Part shown: positions 43,891-52,985 of the stretch, in pieces
How the letters are laid out: each line of letters begins with the position of its first letter
Position numbering within the stretch: the stretch's first letter is position 1
From: Acetobacteroides hydrogenigenes
GTDB lineage: Bacteria > Bacteroidota > Bacteroidia > Bacteroidales > ZOR0009
DNA: 64,000 bases
Assembly (NCBI RefSeq): GCF_004340205.1
Contig: NZ_SLWB01000003.1
Location: 186,001 to 250,000, forward strand
Direction: 5' to 3'
The notes under the pieces: model-generated
Seen by the model: only the letters and a program-made list of their open reading frames with translations
The model's database searches: none
Told to the model about the DNA's origin: nothing
Translations under genes and position numbers: made by a program

Positions 43891-45054
43891 ATGTCGTTAA
43901 GAAGTTTTATTGATAAAATAAAGCCAAACTTCGAGAAGGGCGGAAAATATGCGAAGCTTCAATCTACGTTTGATGCCTTCGAATCTTTCCTTTACGTTCC
44001 GAAGAAGGTAACAACTCATGGCAGCCAAATTAGGGATGCGGTGGATTTGAAGCGTATAATGTCAGTTGTTATTATTGCGCTTGTGCCTGCTCTACTTTTC
44101 GGTATGTGGAACGTTGGCTTCCAGCATGCACGCTCTCTTGGACAAGTTGATACGTGGACATTCTGGCAAATGTTCGGCTTTGGTGCCCTTAAGGTGATGC
44201 CTATTGTCGTTGTTTCGTACGTTGTTGGTCTGGGTATAGAGTTTATTGCCGCACAAATGCGCGGGCATGAGGTAAACGAGGGATTTCTTGTTTCCGGAAT
44301 GCTTATTCCGCTTATTATGCCGGTTGATGCACCACTTTGGATGGTTGCCGTATCTACTGCTTTTGCCGTAATTTTTGGCAAGGAGGTTTTTGGAGGTACC
44401 GGAATGAATATCTTCAACCCTGCACTACTTGCGCGTGCCTTTATGTTCTTTGCCTATCCGTCAAAGATCTCTGGTGACTTTGTTTGGATTGCCGGACTTA
44501 CCGGTGGCGATGGTGTTGTAGATGGCTTCTCTGGCGCTACTCCGCTTGCTATTGCAAAGTCTAACCTCGTTGATAAGCTCCCTAGCGCCTACGATATGTT
44601 CATGGGGTATATCCCAGGTTCTATTGGCGAAACATCAACCCTTGCAATTCTTATTGGAGCTGCTATCCTAATCTTCACCGGAATCGGTAATTGGAAGATT
44701 ATGCTGAGCGTATTTGCTGGTGGTGCTGTTATGGGGCTAATCTTCAATGTTATTGGGATTAACCCATACATGGAACTGCCGTTCTACTACCACTTCATTA
44801 TGGGTGGATTCGCTTTTGGAGCAGTATTTATGGCTACCGATCCTGTTACCGCTGCACAAACCGAGCGTGGTAAGTGGATTTACGGTTTCCTAGTCGGATT
44901 GATGGCCGTTCTGATTCGCGTATTCAACCCTGCTTATCCAGAAGGTATGATGCTTTCAATCCTTTTACTCAACACTTTTGCTCCGCTTATCGACCACTTT
45001 GTAGTAGAGTCGAATATCAAGCGCAGGCTAAAACGTGCAAAGGTAAAGGCATAA
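43891..45054 (+). CDS. nqrB: Na+-NQR subunit B
   Basis: 387 residues, about ten membrane helices, holding covalently bound FMN and riboflavin and part of the Na+ path. The flavinylation motif DGFSGATPLA puts the FMN threonine at residue 217. The RAFMFFAYPSKISGDFVW and MATDPVTAAQT blocks are family hallmarks. It starts 25 bp after nqrA. Confidence 0.96.
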   Translation: MSLRSFIDKIKPNFEKGGKYAKLQSTFDAFESFLYVPKKVTTHGSQIRDAVDLKRIMSVVIIALVPALLFGMWNVGFQHARSLGQVDTWTFWQMFGFGALKVMPIVVVSYVVGLGIEFIAAQMRGHEVNEGFLVSGMLIPLIMPVDAPLWMVAVSTAFAVIFGKEVFGGTGMNIFNPALLARAFMFFAYPSKISGDFVWIAGLTGGDGVVDGFSGATPLAIAKSNLVDKLPSAYDMFMGYIPGSIGETSTLAILIGAAILIFTGIGNWKIMLSVFAGGAVMGLIFNVIGINPYMELPFYYHFIMGGFAFGAVFMATDPVTAAQTERGKWIYGFLVGLMAVLIRVFNPAYPEGMMLSILLLNTFAPLIDHFVVESNIKRRLKRAKVKA

Positions 45055-45072
45055 CAACAAAACAGATCAGCC

Positions 45073-45798
45073 ATGAACAAAGAGAAAAATTCCTATATTT
45101 TTACCTACTCGGCCGTAATGGTTATCCTTGTTGCCATTGCTTTAACCTTGGCTAACATTTTCTTAACTCCTGCACAACAGGCTAATATCCTTGTTGAGCA
45201 GCAGTGGCAAATCCTCAAGTCGGTAGGAAAAGCACTTGATGCAGATGCCCAACCAAACAAGGTGGAGTATATCAAGGGGATGTACGAGAAGTATATTGTA
45301 GAATCTTTTGCTGTTAGCAGCGAAGGAAAGAAACTTGAAGGTAAAGATGCCTTTAAGATTGATTTAAAAGCAGAACAAAAGAAACCTCTAGAACAGCGCG
45401 AACTTCCTGTATTTGTATACAAGGGAGATAATGGCGAGTCTAAAGTAATTGTTCCAATCCGCGGTAATGGTCTTTGGGGACCAGTATGGGGATACGTTGC
45501 ATTGGAGGCCGATTACAATACCATTTGTGGTGCTGTATTCGATCATGAGGGAGAAACTCCAGGCCTAGGTGCTGAAATTAACACTCCTGAATTCCAAAAG
45601 CGTTTTGTAGGGAAGAAGATTTTTGAAGGAGAAACCTTTACTTCTGTACGCCTGATAAAGGGTGGTGCAGATCCCTCCAATCAGCATGGTGTTGATGCCA
45701 TTTCTGGAGGAACGCTTACCAGCAACGGTTTGGATGCTGCTTTAAGTAATAGCTTGAGCCCTTATCAAGCATTCTTTAAATCTCAAATGAAAAAATAA
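45073..45798 (+). CDS. nqrC: Na+-NQR subunit C
   Basis: 241 residues, one N-terminal membrane anchor (about 10-32) and a periplasmic FMN_bind domain. The flavinylation site is ISGGTLTSNG with Thr 214; alanine of the SGAT consensus is replaced by glycine. GLWGPVWGYVAL near 134 and HEGETPGLGAEI near 158 are family signatures. FMN is attached by ApbE, encoded downstream. Confidence 0.95.
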   Translation: MNKEKNSYIFTYSAVMVILVAIALTLANIFLTPAQQANILVEQQWQILKSVGKALDADAQPNKVEYIKGMYEKYIVESFAVSSEGKKLEGKDAFKIDLKAEQKKPLEQRELPVFVYKGDNGESKVIVPIRGNGLWGPVWGYVALEADYNTICGAVFDHEGETPGLGAEINTPEFQKRFVGKKIFEGETFTSVRLIKGGADPSNQHGVDAISGGTLTSNGLDAALSNSLSPYQAFFKSQMKK

Positions 45799-45801
45799 GC
45801 C

Positions 45802-46452
45802 ATGAGCCAAAAAGAATCATTGTTTTCAGCAAAAAACATGAAGCTGCTCACTGGGCCGCTTGATAGAGAGAATCCGGTTACCATTCAAATTCTCGGTATT
45901 TGTTCGGCATTGGCGGTAACCGCTCAGCTTAAGCCAGCACTAGTTATGGCAATTTCGGTAACTGTGGTTACTGCTTTTTCGAACCTCATCATCTCCATGA
46001 TGCGCAATGGAATTCCAAACCGTATTCGTATCATTGTTCAGCTGGTGGTGGTTGCTGCTCTTGTAATTTTGGTAGACCAAATTCTTCGTGCCTACGTTTA
46101 CGATGTAAGTAAAAAACTATCCGTATTTGTGGGGCTTATTATTACCAACTGTATCATCATGGGTCGCTTGGAGGCATTTGCGCTTGGCAATAAGCCTTGG
46201 CCTTCGTTCCTAGATGGGTTGGGTAACGGTATGGGATACGGCTTAATTCTTGTAATTATTGCGTTCTTCCGCGAAATATTTGGTTCTGGAACCTTGCTCG
46301 GAATGCGCATTATTCCAGAGTCGCTGTACATCTCGAATGGCGGTTTTTACGCCAATAATGGATTTATGATTCTTCCTCCTGCAGCTCTTATTATTGTAGG
46401 GTGTATTATCTGGTTCCAAAAAAGCCGAAATAAGGATTTACAAGAGAAATAA
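45802..46452 (+). CDS. nqrD: Na+-NQR subunit D
   Basis: 216 residues, six membrane helices, RnfE/NqrD family. NPVTIQILGICSALAVT near residue 20, DQILRAYVYDVSKKLSVFVGLIITNCIIMGR near 95 and the DGLGNGMGYGLIL block near 138 are diagnostic. The cysteines in the LGICS and TNCI segments coordinate the intramembrane iron cluster together with NqrE. It starts 3 bp after nqrC. Confidence 0.96.
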   Translation: MSQKESLFSAKNMKLLTGPLDRENPVTIQILGICSALAVTAQLKPALVMAISVTVVTAFSNLIISMMRNGIPNRIRIIVQLVVVAALVILVDQILRAYVYDVSKKLSVFVGLIITNCIIMGRLEAFALGNKPWPSFLDGLGNGMGYGLILVIIAFFREIFGSGTLLGMRIIPESLYISNGGFYANNGFMILPPAALIIVGCIIWFQKSRNKDLQEK

Positions 46453-46462
46453 GACTTGAGGT

Positions 46463-47080
46463 ATGGAAAACTTACTTAATATATTCGTCAAGTCGATCTT
46501 TATCGACAACATGATTTTCGCCTTCTTCTTGGGAATGTGCTCTTACTTGGCGGTTTCTAAGACAGTTAAGACGGCGTTAGGACTAGGTATTGCGGTTGTT
46601 TTTGTGATGATTATTACCGTACCTGTAGACTTCCTTCTTAACAAGTATGTACTTGTTCCGGGAGCTCTTTCTTGGTTAGGTGCCGATTTCGATTCTGTAG
46701 ATTTGAGCTACCTATCCTTTATCATCTTTATTGCGGTAATTGCTGCAATTGTGCAAATTGTAGAGATGGCGGTTGAGAAATTTTCTCCATCTCTATATGC
46801 TAACCTTGGAATTTTCCTTCCGCTGATTGCTGTAAACTGCGCCATTCTTGGTGGTTCTCTATTTATGCAAAAGCGCGAGTACGAAACCTTAGGTGAGGCA
46901 ACCTCTTTTGCTGCAGGTTCGGGGATTGGCTGGTTCTTGGCCATTGTTGCCCTTGCCGCAATTCGTGAAAAGATGAAGTACTCGAATGTGCCAGCACCGC
47001 TTAAGGGTATCGGTATTACCTTTATCGTAACCGGTTTGATGGGGATTGCATTTATGAGCTTCCTAGGTATTAAGTTGTAA
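46463..47080 (+). CDS. nqrE: Na+-NQR subunit E
   Basis: 205 residues, six membrane helices, RnfA/NqrE family. [25 protein letters not shown] at the N-terminus and [12 protein letters not shown] near 120 contain the cysteines that share the [2Fe-2S] centre with Nqr[20 protein letters not shown] near 152 is typical. It starts 10 bp after nqrD. Confidence 0.96.
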   Translation: MENLLNIFVKSIFIDNMIFAFFLGMCSYLAVSKTVKTALGLGIAVVFVMIITVPVDFLLNKYVLVPGALSWLGADFDSVDLSYLSFIIFIAVIAAIVQIVEMAVEKFSPSLYANLGIFLPLIAVNCAILGGSLFMQKREYETLGEATSFAAGSGIGWFLAIVALAAIREKMKYSNVPAPLKGIGITFIVTGLMGIAFMSFLGIKL

Positions 47081-47094
47081 TTATTAAAAACAGA

Positions 47095-48354
47095 ATGATG
47101 ATTTTGCTATTTAGTCAAACATCGCTTATCATAACAGCTGTCATCGTCTTCCTTTCGTTGACTTTGCTTTTGGTATGGTTAATTCTATTCCTAAAGAAGA
47201 AGCTTACGCCTGGAGGATTGGCCACAATTGACATCAACGGCGAAAGACAGCTTGAGGTGGAGTCGGGATCTACCTTGCTTAGCACTCTTGGAAATAACGG
47301 AATTTTTCTCCCATCAGCATGTGGTGGTGGTGGTTCTTGCGGTATGTGTAAGTGTAAGGTTACCGATGGTGGTGGCGAAATTCTACCTACCGAAACGGGT
47401 TTCTTTTCGCGTAAGCAGCAGCAAGAAAAATGGCGCCTTGCCTGTCAGGTTAAGGTAAAAGAGGATATGAAGGTTGAAGTTCCCGAAGAGGTTCTTGGTA
47501 TCAAGAAGTGGGAATGCGAGGTGGTTTCGAACCGCAACGTGGCAACCTTTATCAAGGAGTTCGTGGTTAAGCTTCCTGAAGGGGAAAACCTTAAGTTTAA
47601 GTCTGGTGGTTACATCCAAATTGATGTACCAAAGTTTGAAACAAACTTCTCTGACTTTAATATCGAAAAGGAGTACCACGAAGATTGGGATAGCCTGAAG
47701 TTGTGGGATCTTAAGACAAAGAACGAGGAGGAAACCTTCCGTGCATACTCTATGGCCAACCACCCTGCAGAGGGTAATATTGTAATGCTAAACATTCGTA
47801 TTGCCACTCCACCATGGGATCGTGCTAAGGGTGCTTTCATGAATGTTAACCCTGGTATCTGCTCGTCTTATATTTTCTCACGTAAGCCTGGCGATAAGGT
47901 AACCGTTTCAGGACCTTACGGAGAGTTCTTCCTGAAGCAAACCAAAAACGAGAAGATGTTTATTGGTGGTGGTGCAGGTATGGCCCCTATGCGTTCGCAT
48001 ATCTTCCACCTGTTCCATACAGAGAAGCATCAGGAGAAAGCTACTTTTTGGTACGGTGCTCGCTCGCTTCGTGAGGTATTCTACGAGGATGAGTTTAGGG
48101 CTATTGAAAAGGATTTCCCTAACTTCAAGTTTAATCTTGCGCTATCAGAGCCTAAGCCAGAGGATAACTGGACCGGTCCTACCGGCTTTATCCACCAGGT
48201 GATTTTTGAGAACTATCTCAAGAATCATGATGCACCAGAGGATATCGAGTACTACCTATGCGGTCCTCCTATGATGAATGCAGCTGTAGAGAAGATGCTA
48301 TTCGACTTGGGAGTTCCAAAAGAAAACATCATGTTCGACGACTTTGGAGGTTAA
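47095..48354 (+). CDS. nqrF: Na+-NQR subunit F (NADH dehydrogenase)
   Basis: 419 residues: a membrane anchor (about 10-33), a [2Fe-2S] ferredoxin domain with cysteines 76, 82, 85 and 117, an FAD-binding domain (RAYSMANHP near 217) and an NADH-binding domain ([14 protein letters not shown] near 288, [16 protein letters not shown] near 384). It takes electrons from NADH into the complex. Last gene before the terminator. Confidence 0.96.
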   Translation: MMILLFSQTSLIITAVIVFLSLTLLLVWLILFLKKKLTPGGLATIDINGERQLEVESGSTLLSTLGNNGIFLPSACGGGGSCGMCKCKVTDGGGEILPTETGFFSRKQQQEKWRLACQVKVKEDMKVEVPEEVLGIKKWECEVVSNRNVATFIKEFVVKLPEGENLKFKSGGYIQIDVPKFETNFSDFNIEKEYHEDWDSLKLWDLKTKNEEETFRAYSMANHPAEGNIVMLNIRIATPPWDRAKGAFMNVNPGICSSYIFSRKPGDKVTVSGPYGEFFLKQTKNEKMFIGGGAGMAPMRSHIFHLFHTEKHQEKATFWYGARSLREVFYEDEFRAIEKDFPNFKFNLALSEPKPEDNWTGPTGFIHQVIFENYLKNHDAPEDIEYYLCGPPMMNAAVEKMLFDLGVPKENIMFDDFGG

Positions 48355-48368
48355 TCCCTATATCATTT

Positions 48369-48399
48369 AAGGCTCTCTATTCTGAGAGCCTTATTTTTT
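48369..48399 (+). terminator. Terminator between nqrF and apbE
   Basis: AAGGCTCTC and GAGAGCCTT pair around TATTCT, followed by a T-run. It may be partly read through into apbE, which starts 23 bp further on with no clear promoter of its own. Confidence 0.82.
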
Positions 48400-48421
48400 C
48401 TATCCTTAAAAACGTCATAAT

Positions 48422-49429
48422 ATGAAGATAAAATTGGCTATTACGATTGCCGCAGTAGCAATACTTGCATCGTGTAGCAGTAGAGAAAAGGAGTATGTGC
48501 GATTTGGCGGTTTTGCGCAGGGAACAACATACAGCATCTCGTATCGAGACCCTGAAAAGCGAAATTTGCAGCCACAAGTAGATTCTCTGCTGAACGATTT
48601 TGACAATTCACTCTCCATCTACAACAAAAAGAGCATCATTTCTAGGATGAACGATAACGATACCTCGGTAGCTGCAGATGGCTATTTGACCGAATGCTTT
48701 AGCTATGCTGTAGAGGTTTACAAGGCTACCAATGGGGCATTTGATATTACCGTTGGTCCTCTTGTGCGCGCTTGGGGCTTTGGCTTGAAAAATAAGGATA
48801 AGATCAGCCAGCAGCATATCGATAGCTTGCTTACTCTTGTTGGTATGGAAAAGGTGAAGCTGGTGGCAGGAAAGCTGCAAAAGAGCAACCGAAAGATTTT
48901 TGTTGATGTTAACGCTATTGCTCAGGGGTATTCTGTTGATGTGGTTGCTAGATACCTCGAGAGTAAAGGGATAACCGATTATCTGGTGGAGATAGGAGGG
49001 GAAACCTTTGGAAAAGGGCTTAATTCGAGAGGAAAAGCATGGACAATTGGCATTGATAAGCCCTACGATGGTAACGTTACCCCAGGTGAAGATCTACAGG
49101 CCAAGGTGGAGCTACCTAGCGGGAAAGCTTTGGCAACATCTGGGAACTACCGCAAGTTTTACGTAGAAAATGGGGTTAAATATTCGCATACTATCGATCC
49201 TAAAACGGGTTATCCTGCCCGCAACACGCTACTATGCATATCGGTAATTGCTGGCAACTGCGCATATGCTGATGCTTATGCTACGGCTTTTATGGTTATG
49301 GGGGTTGATAAGGCTAAGGAGTTCTTAGCTGCTCATCCTGAATTTGAGGCGTATATGGTATACTCTGGTAAGAATGGCGCATTTGAAACTTTTGCTACGC
49401 CAGGATTTGAGAAACTGATTCTGAAGTAG
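48422..49429 (+). CDS. apbE: FAD:protein FMN transferase (lipoprotein)
   Basis: 335 residues with a lipoprotein signal (AVAILASC, cysteine near 18). It attaches FMN from FAD to threonines of NqrB and NqrC. Family blocks: FAQGTTYSISY near 30, GAFDITVGPLVRAWGFG near 110, VDVNAIAQGYSVDVVARYLE near 162, LVEIGGETFGKG near 190, SGNYRKF near 238 and TIDPKTGYPA near 258 (Mg2+ and FAD site). Its position just after nqrF fits its maturation role. Confidence 0.94.
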   Translation: MKIKLAITIAAVAILASCSSREKEYVRFGGFAQGTTYSISYRDPEKRNLQPQVDSLLNDFDNSLSIYNKKSIISRMNDNDTSVAADGYLTECFSYAVEVYKATNGAFDITVGPLVRAWGFGLKNKDKISQQHIDSLLTLVGMEKVKLVAGKLQKSNRKIFVDVNAIAQGYSVDVVARYLESKGITDYLVEIGGETFGKGLNSRGKAWTIGIDKPYDGNVTPGEDLQAKVELPSGKALATSGNYRKFYVENGVKYSHTIDPKTGYPARNTLLCISVIAGNCAYADAYATAFMVMGVDKAKEFLAAHPEFEAYMVYSGKNGAFETFATPGFEKLILK

Positions 49430-49456
49430 GAAAAAGGACTTGAATGCTGAAAATAT

Positions 49457-49490
49457 AAGGGCTGTCAACAACTGTTGACAGCCCTTTTTA
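49457..49490. terminator. Bidirectional terminator between apbE and the Cys-rich gene
   Basis: AAGGGCTGTCAAC and GTTGACAGCCCTT form a perfect 13-bp stem with an AACT loop, then T residues. It separates the two convergent genes. Confidence 0.9.
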
Positions 49491-49502
49491 GTGCTTTCTA
49501 TC

Positions 49503-49742
49503 CTAATGGCTGCCGCAGGTAGAGCAGCAAGAGCTGCAGCTCCCAAAATCGGTGCCTGTTTGTTCGCAGTGGGCTTCCCATTCCTCCTGTTTGGCGCATT
49601 TGATGCCCATTTTTTGCATAGCCGGATTGGTTTCTACCTCGGTGTCGGGGAACTTGCCCTTAATCCATATTCTGATGCCTAGCCCTGCAAATGCAATTGC
49701 CAGCAACCCGATAACTACAGCTAAGGTTTTAAGTAGTACCAT
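49503..49742 (-). CDS. Small Cys-rich membrane protein, possible NQR maturation factor
   Basis: 79 residues from the ATG at 49742; the longer frame to 49811 adds a non-hydrophobic extension and is rejected. One membrane helix (residues 3-26, ending IRIWIKGKF), then a soluble tail with six cysteines, two in the middle (IKCAKQEEWEAHC) and four at the end (GSCSSCCSTCGSH). The layout, one helix plus a terminal Cys cluster, resembles NqrM (DUF539), which is needed to assemble NQR, but the sequence is not clearly homologous. Its place beside nqr-apbE supports a related role; this is inference. Confidence 0.75.
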   Translation of the reverse strand: MVLLKTLAVVIGLLAIAFAGLGIRIWIKGKFPDTEVETNPAMQKMGIKCAKQEEWEAHCEQTGTDFGSCSSCCSTCGSH

Positions 49743-49895
49743 TGTTGTTGTTTTTTGCAAAGGTACTATTCTTCGTAAATCTATACTTCCAAAATGTGCT
49801 AAACATGGCATCTATTCGTTCGAAGGATTTTGGATGCTACAGAATGTATACACGCGCTTTTTTATAAATTAACCCCAATTTTTAAGCATAGTATT

Positions 49896-50450
49896 ATGGA
49901 TCGAAAACAAGCATTAGAGCTGCTGCATGACCGTATTAAGAACCCCAGAATGGTTGCCCATTGCCTAGCTTCGGAAGCCGTAATGAGACGGTTGGCGGTT
50001 CACTTTAACGAGGATGTAAACCTATGGGGGCTTGCTGGGCTTCTTCACGATTTGGATGTGGAAGAAACGGAGGGGGACCACGAGCAGCATGGCAATGTTG
50101 CCGCCGATTTCCTTAAAGAAAACGGACTCCAACAGGTTGCTGTTGATGCCATTCGTAGGCATAATGAAATGGCTACTCCTGAGCCTAGAACTACTTTGCT
50201 AGACCATGCTCTTGCTGCTGGCGAAACAATTACGGGCCTTATTACCGCAACGGCAATGGTTTACCCCGATAAGAAGGTGGCTTCCGTCAAGCCGTCGTCG
50301 GTGGTAAAGCGGATGAAGGAGAAGAGCTTTGCAGCATCTGTTAAGCGCGAGAATATCATGGAATGCGAGCTGATTGGCATTCCCATTGCCGCATTTGCTG
50401 GGATATCGGTGGTGGCGATGCGCGAAATTGCCGAGGATATTGGGCTCTAG
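49896..50450 (+). CDS. HDIG/HD-domain phosphohydrolase-like protein
   Basis: 184 residues from the ATG at 49896; the 22-residue extension from 49830 is unlikely. An HD domain with H-C-L-A-S-E near residue 25, the metal-binding HD pair in LLHDLDVEE near 52, the HGNVAADFL histidine near 69 and the IRRHNEM histidine near 92. It probably hydrolyses a phosphomonoester or nucleotide; the substrate is unknown. The terminal segment lacks other domains. It is monocistronic. Confidence 0.87.
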   Translation: MDRKQALELLHDRIKNPRMVAHCLASEAVMRRLAVHFNEDVNLWGLAGLLHDLDVEETEGDHEQHGNVAADFLKENGLQQVAVDAIRRHNEMATPEPRTTLLDHALAAGETITGLITATAMVYPDKKVASVKPSSVVKRMKEKSFAASVKRENIMECELIGIPIAAFAGISVVAMREIAEDIGL

Positions 50451-50464
50451 GTTGGGGGTAAAAG

Positions 50465-50497
50465 AAAAGCCGCAGATGTTCTACGGCTTTTTTATTT
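50465..50497. terminator. Bidirectional terminator between convergent genes
   Basis: AAAAGCCG and CGGCTTTT, extended by AGA/TCT after one mismatch, with a T-run. It lies between the HD gene and yitT. Confidence 0.72.
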
Positions 50498-50513
50498 GAG
50501 CTTCGTGCGTGCT

Positions 50514-51395
50514 TTAGGCGTGTGGTTGGAAACCATTTCCGAGAATCTCGCCCGCACCGGTAACGTTTACGAACGCCTTAGGGTCGATCTTGCGGATCTC
50601 CTGCTTTAGGATTTCCACCTCGCGACGGTTGAGCACTACGTATATCATCTTACGGTCCTGCTCCTGGTAAAGCCCCTTTACGTTAATAAGGGTGCCTCCA
50701 CGATCGAGGTCTTTTAGGATCACCTGGCGGATCTTCTCGTACTCGTCCGAGATAATCATCACCGTTTTGTTAAACCCTTCTTGGGTAACAATCATATCGA
50801 TAATCTTGCTTTGGATATAGATCAGAATCCATGCGTAGCAAGGGAGCTTCCAGTCGCCAAAGGCAGGTACGGTAATAAGGGTGATGATCGAGTCGACGAT
50901 GAGCACCAGCTTACCCAGCGACATGTGGGTGTACTTGTGCAGGATCATCGAAATGATATCGCTACCGCCCGAGGTGGCCTTCGACTTGAAGATGATGCCC
51001 ATGGCAACACCGTAAAGGACTCCGGCAAAGATGGAGGCTAGGAGTGGATCGTCGATTAGCGGTTGACCCGAGGTCCATATTTGGGTTTCGAATAGCCAGG
51101 TGAAGCCTAGCCCTGCCGCTGTCGCAAGCGCAGTTTTAAATCCGAAGATGGGGCCAAGAACGAGGGTGCCTATTAGTAGAAGCGGCCAGTCGAGGAAGGC
51201 AACTGCCGTACTGATGTTCCATCCAAAGAGGTGGTGAAGCACGATCCCGATTCCATAGGTGCCTCCAGGGGCAATCTTGAAGGGGGAAACGAGCATGACG
51301 ATAGCCATCGTAAAGATGAAGCTGCCCAGAAGAATGTAGCCAACGGCCTTCCACCATTCGGCCGAAAACATTTTTTCCTGTTGAATTTGCGACAT
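50514..51395 (-). CDS. YitT family membrane protein
   Basis: 293 residues: five membrane helices (about 15-190; family blocks VSPFKIAPGGTYGIGIVLHH and ATSGGSDIISMIL), then a cytoplasmic DUF2179 domain (about 205-285; GFNKTVMIISDEYEKI..ILKDLDRGGTLINVKGLY). Function of the YitT family is not settled; transport or sensing is suspected. Composition is GC-richer than the nqr region. No partner genes. Confidence 0.9.
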   Translation of the reverse strand: MSQIQQEKMFSAEWWKAVGYILLGSFIFTMAIVMLVSPFKIAPGGTYGIGIVLHHLFGWNISTAVAFLDWPLLLIGTLVLGPIFGFKTALATAAGLGFTWLFETQIWTSGQPLIDDPLLASIFAGVLYGVAMGIIFKSKATSGGSDIISMILHKYTHMSLGKLVLIVDSIITLITVPAFGDWKLPCYAWILIYIQSKIIDMIVTQEGFNKTVMIISDEYEKIRQVILKDLDRGGTLINVKGLYQEQDRKMIYVVLNRREVEILKQEIRKIDPKAFVNVTGAGEILGNGFQPHA

Positions 51396-51548
51396 GTTGC
51401 GAGATTTAAGTTACGGTTTGTAATCGATTACAAAGGTAATAGAGGGAAATTGTTCGTCAATGGGTCTATTTAGCTTACGGATATGTTTAATGACATCAAA
51501 AAAGCTTGCGATTATATTTGGATAATTGGTTTCCGCTAAGCCGATGCG

Positions 51549-52874
51549 CTACCACGAGACCCCGATGGTGGGCTTTAGCTTCTTTACGGGCTGGTTGCGA
51601 ACCGCTTTAACCAGCTCGTGGGCCAGCTGGCGCCGTACGGCCACAAAGGCCGACTTGTCGAGGATGTCTATCCGGCCAATATCGCTCTTTTCGATGCCTC
51701 CCTTCTGGATCAGGAATCCTACTACATCCACCTTGCTGAGCTTATCCTTCTTGCCTGCGCCAATGTAGATGGTGGTCCAATCGGGTTGGGGGGGCAGCTC
51801 GGCCTCCTTCGAGAGCGGCAGCTGCTCGATGTCGGTGCTGGCGTAGTGGGGGAGGTCTTCGGATTCGGCAAGTACGAGTACCGCACACCCGTTGGCCTTC
51901 ATGCGGGCGGTACGGCCGTTGCGGTGGACGAACGCCTCCTCGGTTTCGGGTAGCTGGTAGTGCACCACGTGACCGATCTCGGGGATGTCGAGCCCGCGCG
52001 AGGCGAGATCGGTGGCAACGAGGATCTTTATGCTTCCATTTCTGAACTTAATGAGCGAGCGCTCGCGCTCGGGCTGCTCGAGCCCTCCGTGGAAGACGTC
52101 GGAGATGATGCCCTCCTCCATGAGCATGGTGCAAAGGCGGTCGGCGGCATCGCGGTGGTTTACGAAGACGAGCATGGTGCTTTCGCCCAGCTGGCAGATC
52201 AGGTTTACCAGCGCCCCAAACTTGTCGTGGTGCTCCGAGCGTACGATCTTTAGCTCCAGCCGTTCGGTGGTGCTTGGCCCATCGAGGTACGATAGCTTGT
52301 GGGGGCTGTTCAGGCCGACGAAGGGTGGTATTTCGAGCGCATCGGTGGCTGAGGTAAGCACCTTCTTGCCCAGATTCTCCAGGTTCTCCATAATTTGCGC
52401 CATCTCCTCGTCGAAGCCCAGCTCCAGGCACTTGTCGAACTCGTCGAGCACCAAAAAGCTGACGAGCTCGGGGCTGATGGTGCCGCGGCGGATATGGTCG
52501 GCGATGCGCCCGGGGGTGCCAACGAGCAGCGCAGGTGGCTCCTTTAGGCTGTTGGCCTCCATCCAAAAGGGGTGGCCGCCGTAGCAGCATACCACCTTGA
52601 AGCGCGTTTTTAGGTGGCGGAAAACCTGCTCGATCTGCAGCGCCAGCTCGCGCGTGGGCGTAAGCACCAGCGCCTGCACGAACCCCGCGTTGGGGCGCAG
52701 GTGGTGCACAATGGGGATCAGGAAGGCCAGCGTCTTGCCCGATCCGGTGGGCGATAGCACAACAACTTCGGGGTGCTCCTCTACGGCCTCGATAACCTCC
52801 TCCTGCATGGGGGTCAGGTGGGCGATGCCCATGTTGGCCAGCCCATTCGATACGATCTGCTTGCGGTTTTCCAT
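51549..52874 (-). CDS. DbpA-like DEAD-box RNA helicase
   Basis: 441 residues. Helicase motifs in order: Q-motif LTPMQEEVIEAV near 20, Walker A SPTGSGKT near 41, PTRELALQ near 93, GTPGR near 140, motif II written DEFD (LVLDEFDKCLELGF) near 168, SAT near 195, and motifs IV-VI ending HRNGRTAR near 325. The last 75 residues are a DbpA-type RNA-binding domain (IYIGAGKKDKLSKVDVVGFLIQKGG). The family assists 50S assembly at 23S helix 92. Start at 52874 by ATG; the mRNA may be leaderless. High GC makes long shadow frames here. Confidence 0.9.
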   Translation of the reverse strand: MENRKQIVSNGLANMGIAHLTPMQEEVIEAVEEHPEVVVLSPTGSGKTLAFLIPIVHHLRPNAGFVQALVLTPTRELALQIEQVFRHLKTRFKVVCCYGGHPFWMEANSLKEPPALLVGTPGRIADHIRRGTISPELVSFLVLDEFDKCLELGFDEEMAQIMENLENLGKKVLTSATDALEIPPFVGLNSPHKLSYLDGPSTTERLELKIVRSEHHDKFGALVNLICQLGESTMLVFVNHRDAADRLCTMLMEEGIISDVFHGGLEQPERERSLIKFRNGSIKILVATDLASRGLDIPEIGHVVHYQLPETEEAFVHRNGRTARMKANGCAVLVLAESEDLPHYASTDIEQLPLSKEAELPPQPDWTTIYIGAGKKDKLSKVDVVGFLIQKGGIEKSDIGRIDILDKSAFVAVRRQLAHELVKAVRNQPVKKLKPTIGVSW

Positions 52875-52879
52875 GGGGG

Positions 52880-52887
52880 CAAAGGTA
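52880..52887 (-). promoter_or_regulatory. -7 element of the DbpA-like gene, almost on the start codon
   Basis: On the minus strand TACCTTTG is followed by CCCCC and then the ATG. It is identical to the -7 box of the first tRNA-Glu. With start of transcription normally 4-7 bases after this box, the transcript would begin at or next to the ATG. A -33 element is not evident. Confidence 0.5.
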
Positions 52888-52985
52888 CAATATTCTGAGC
52901 TGTATGCTATAGTTTGCCCATAATGAGCAATCGTATGCTAAGGATATCCAACGGAATCTTCTGTTAAGGTTTTTCCCTATTCTTT

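Noticed and set aside
52048-52890. 280-codon minus-strand frame over the DbpA-like gene
   Set aside because: It overlaps the helicase gene almost fully in another frame, is composed of Arg/Ala/Gly/His-rich sequence typical of GC-rich shadows, and shows no family.
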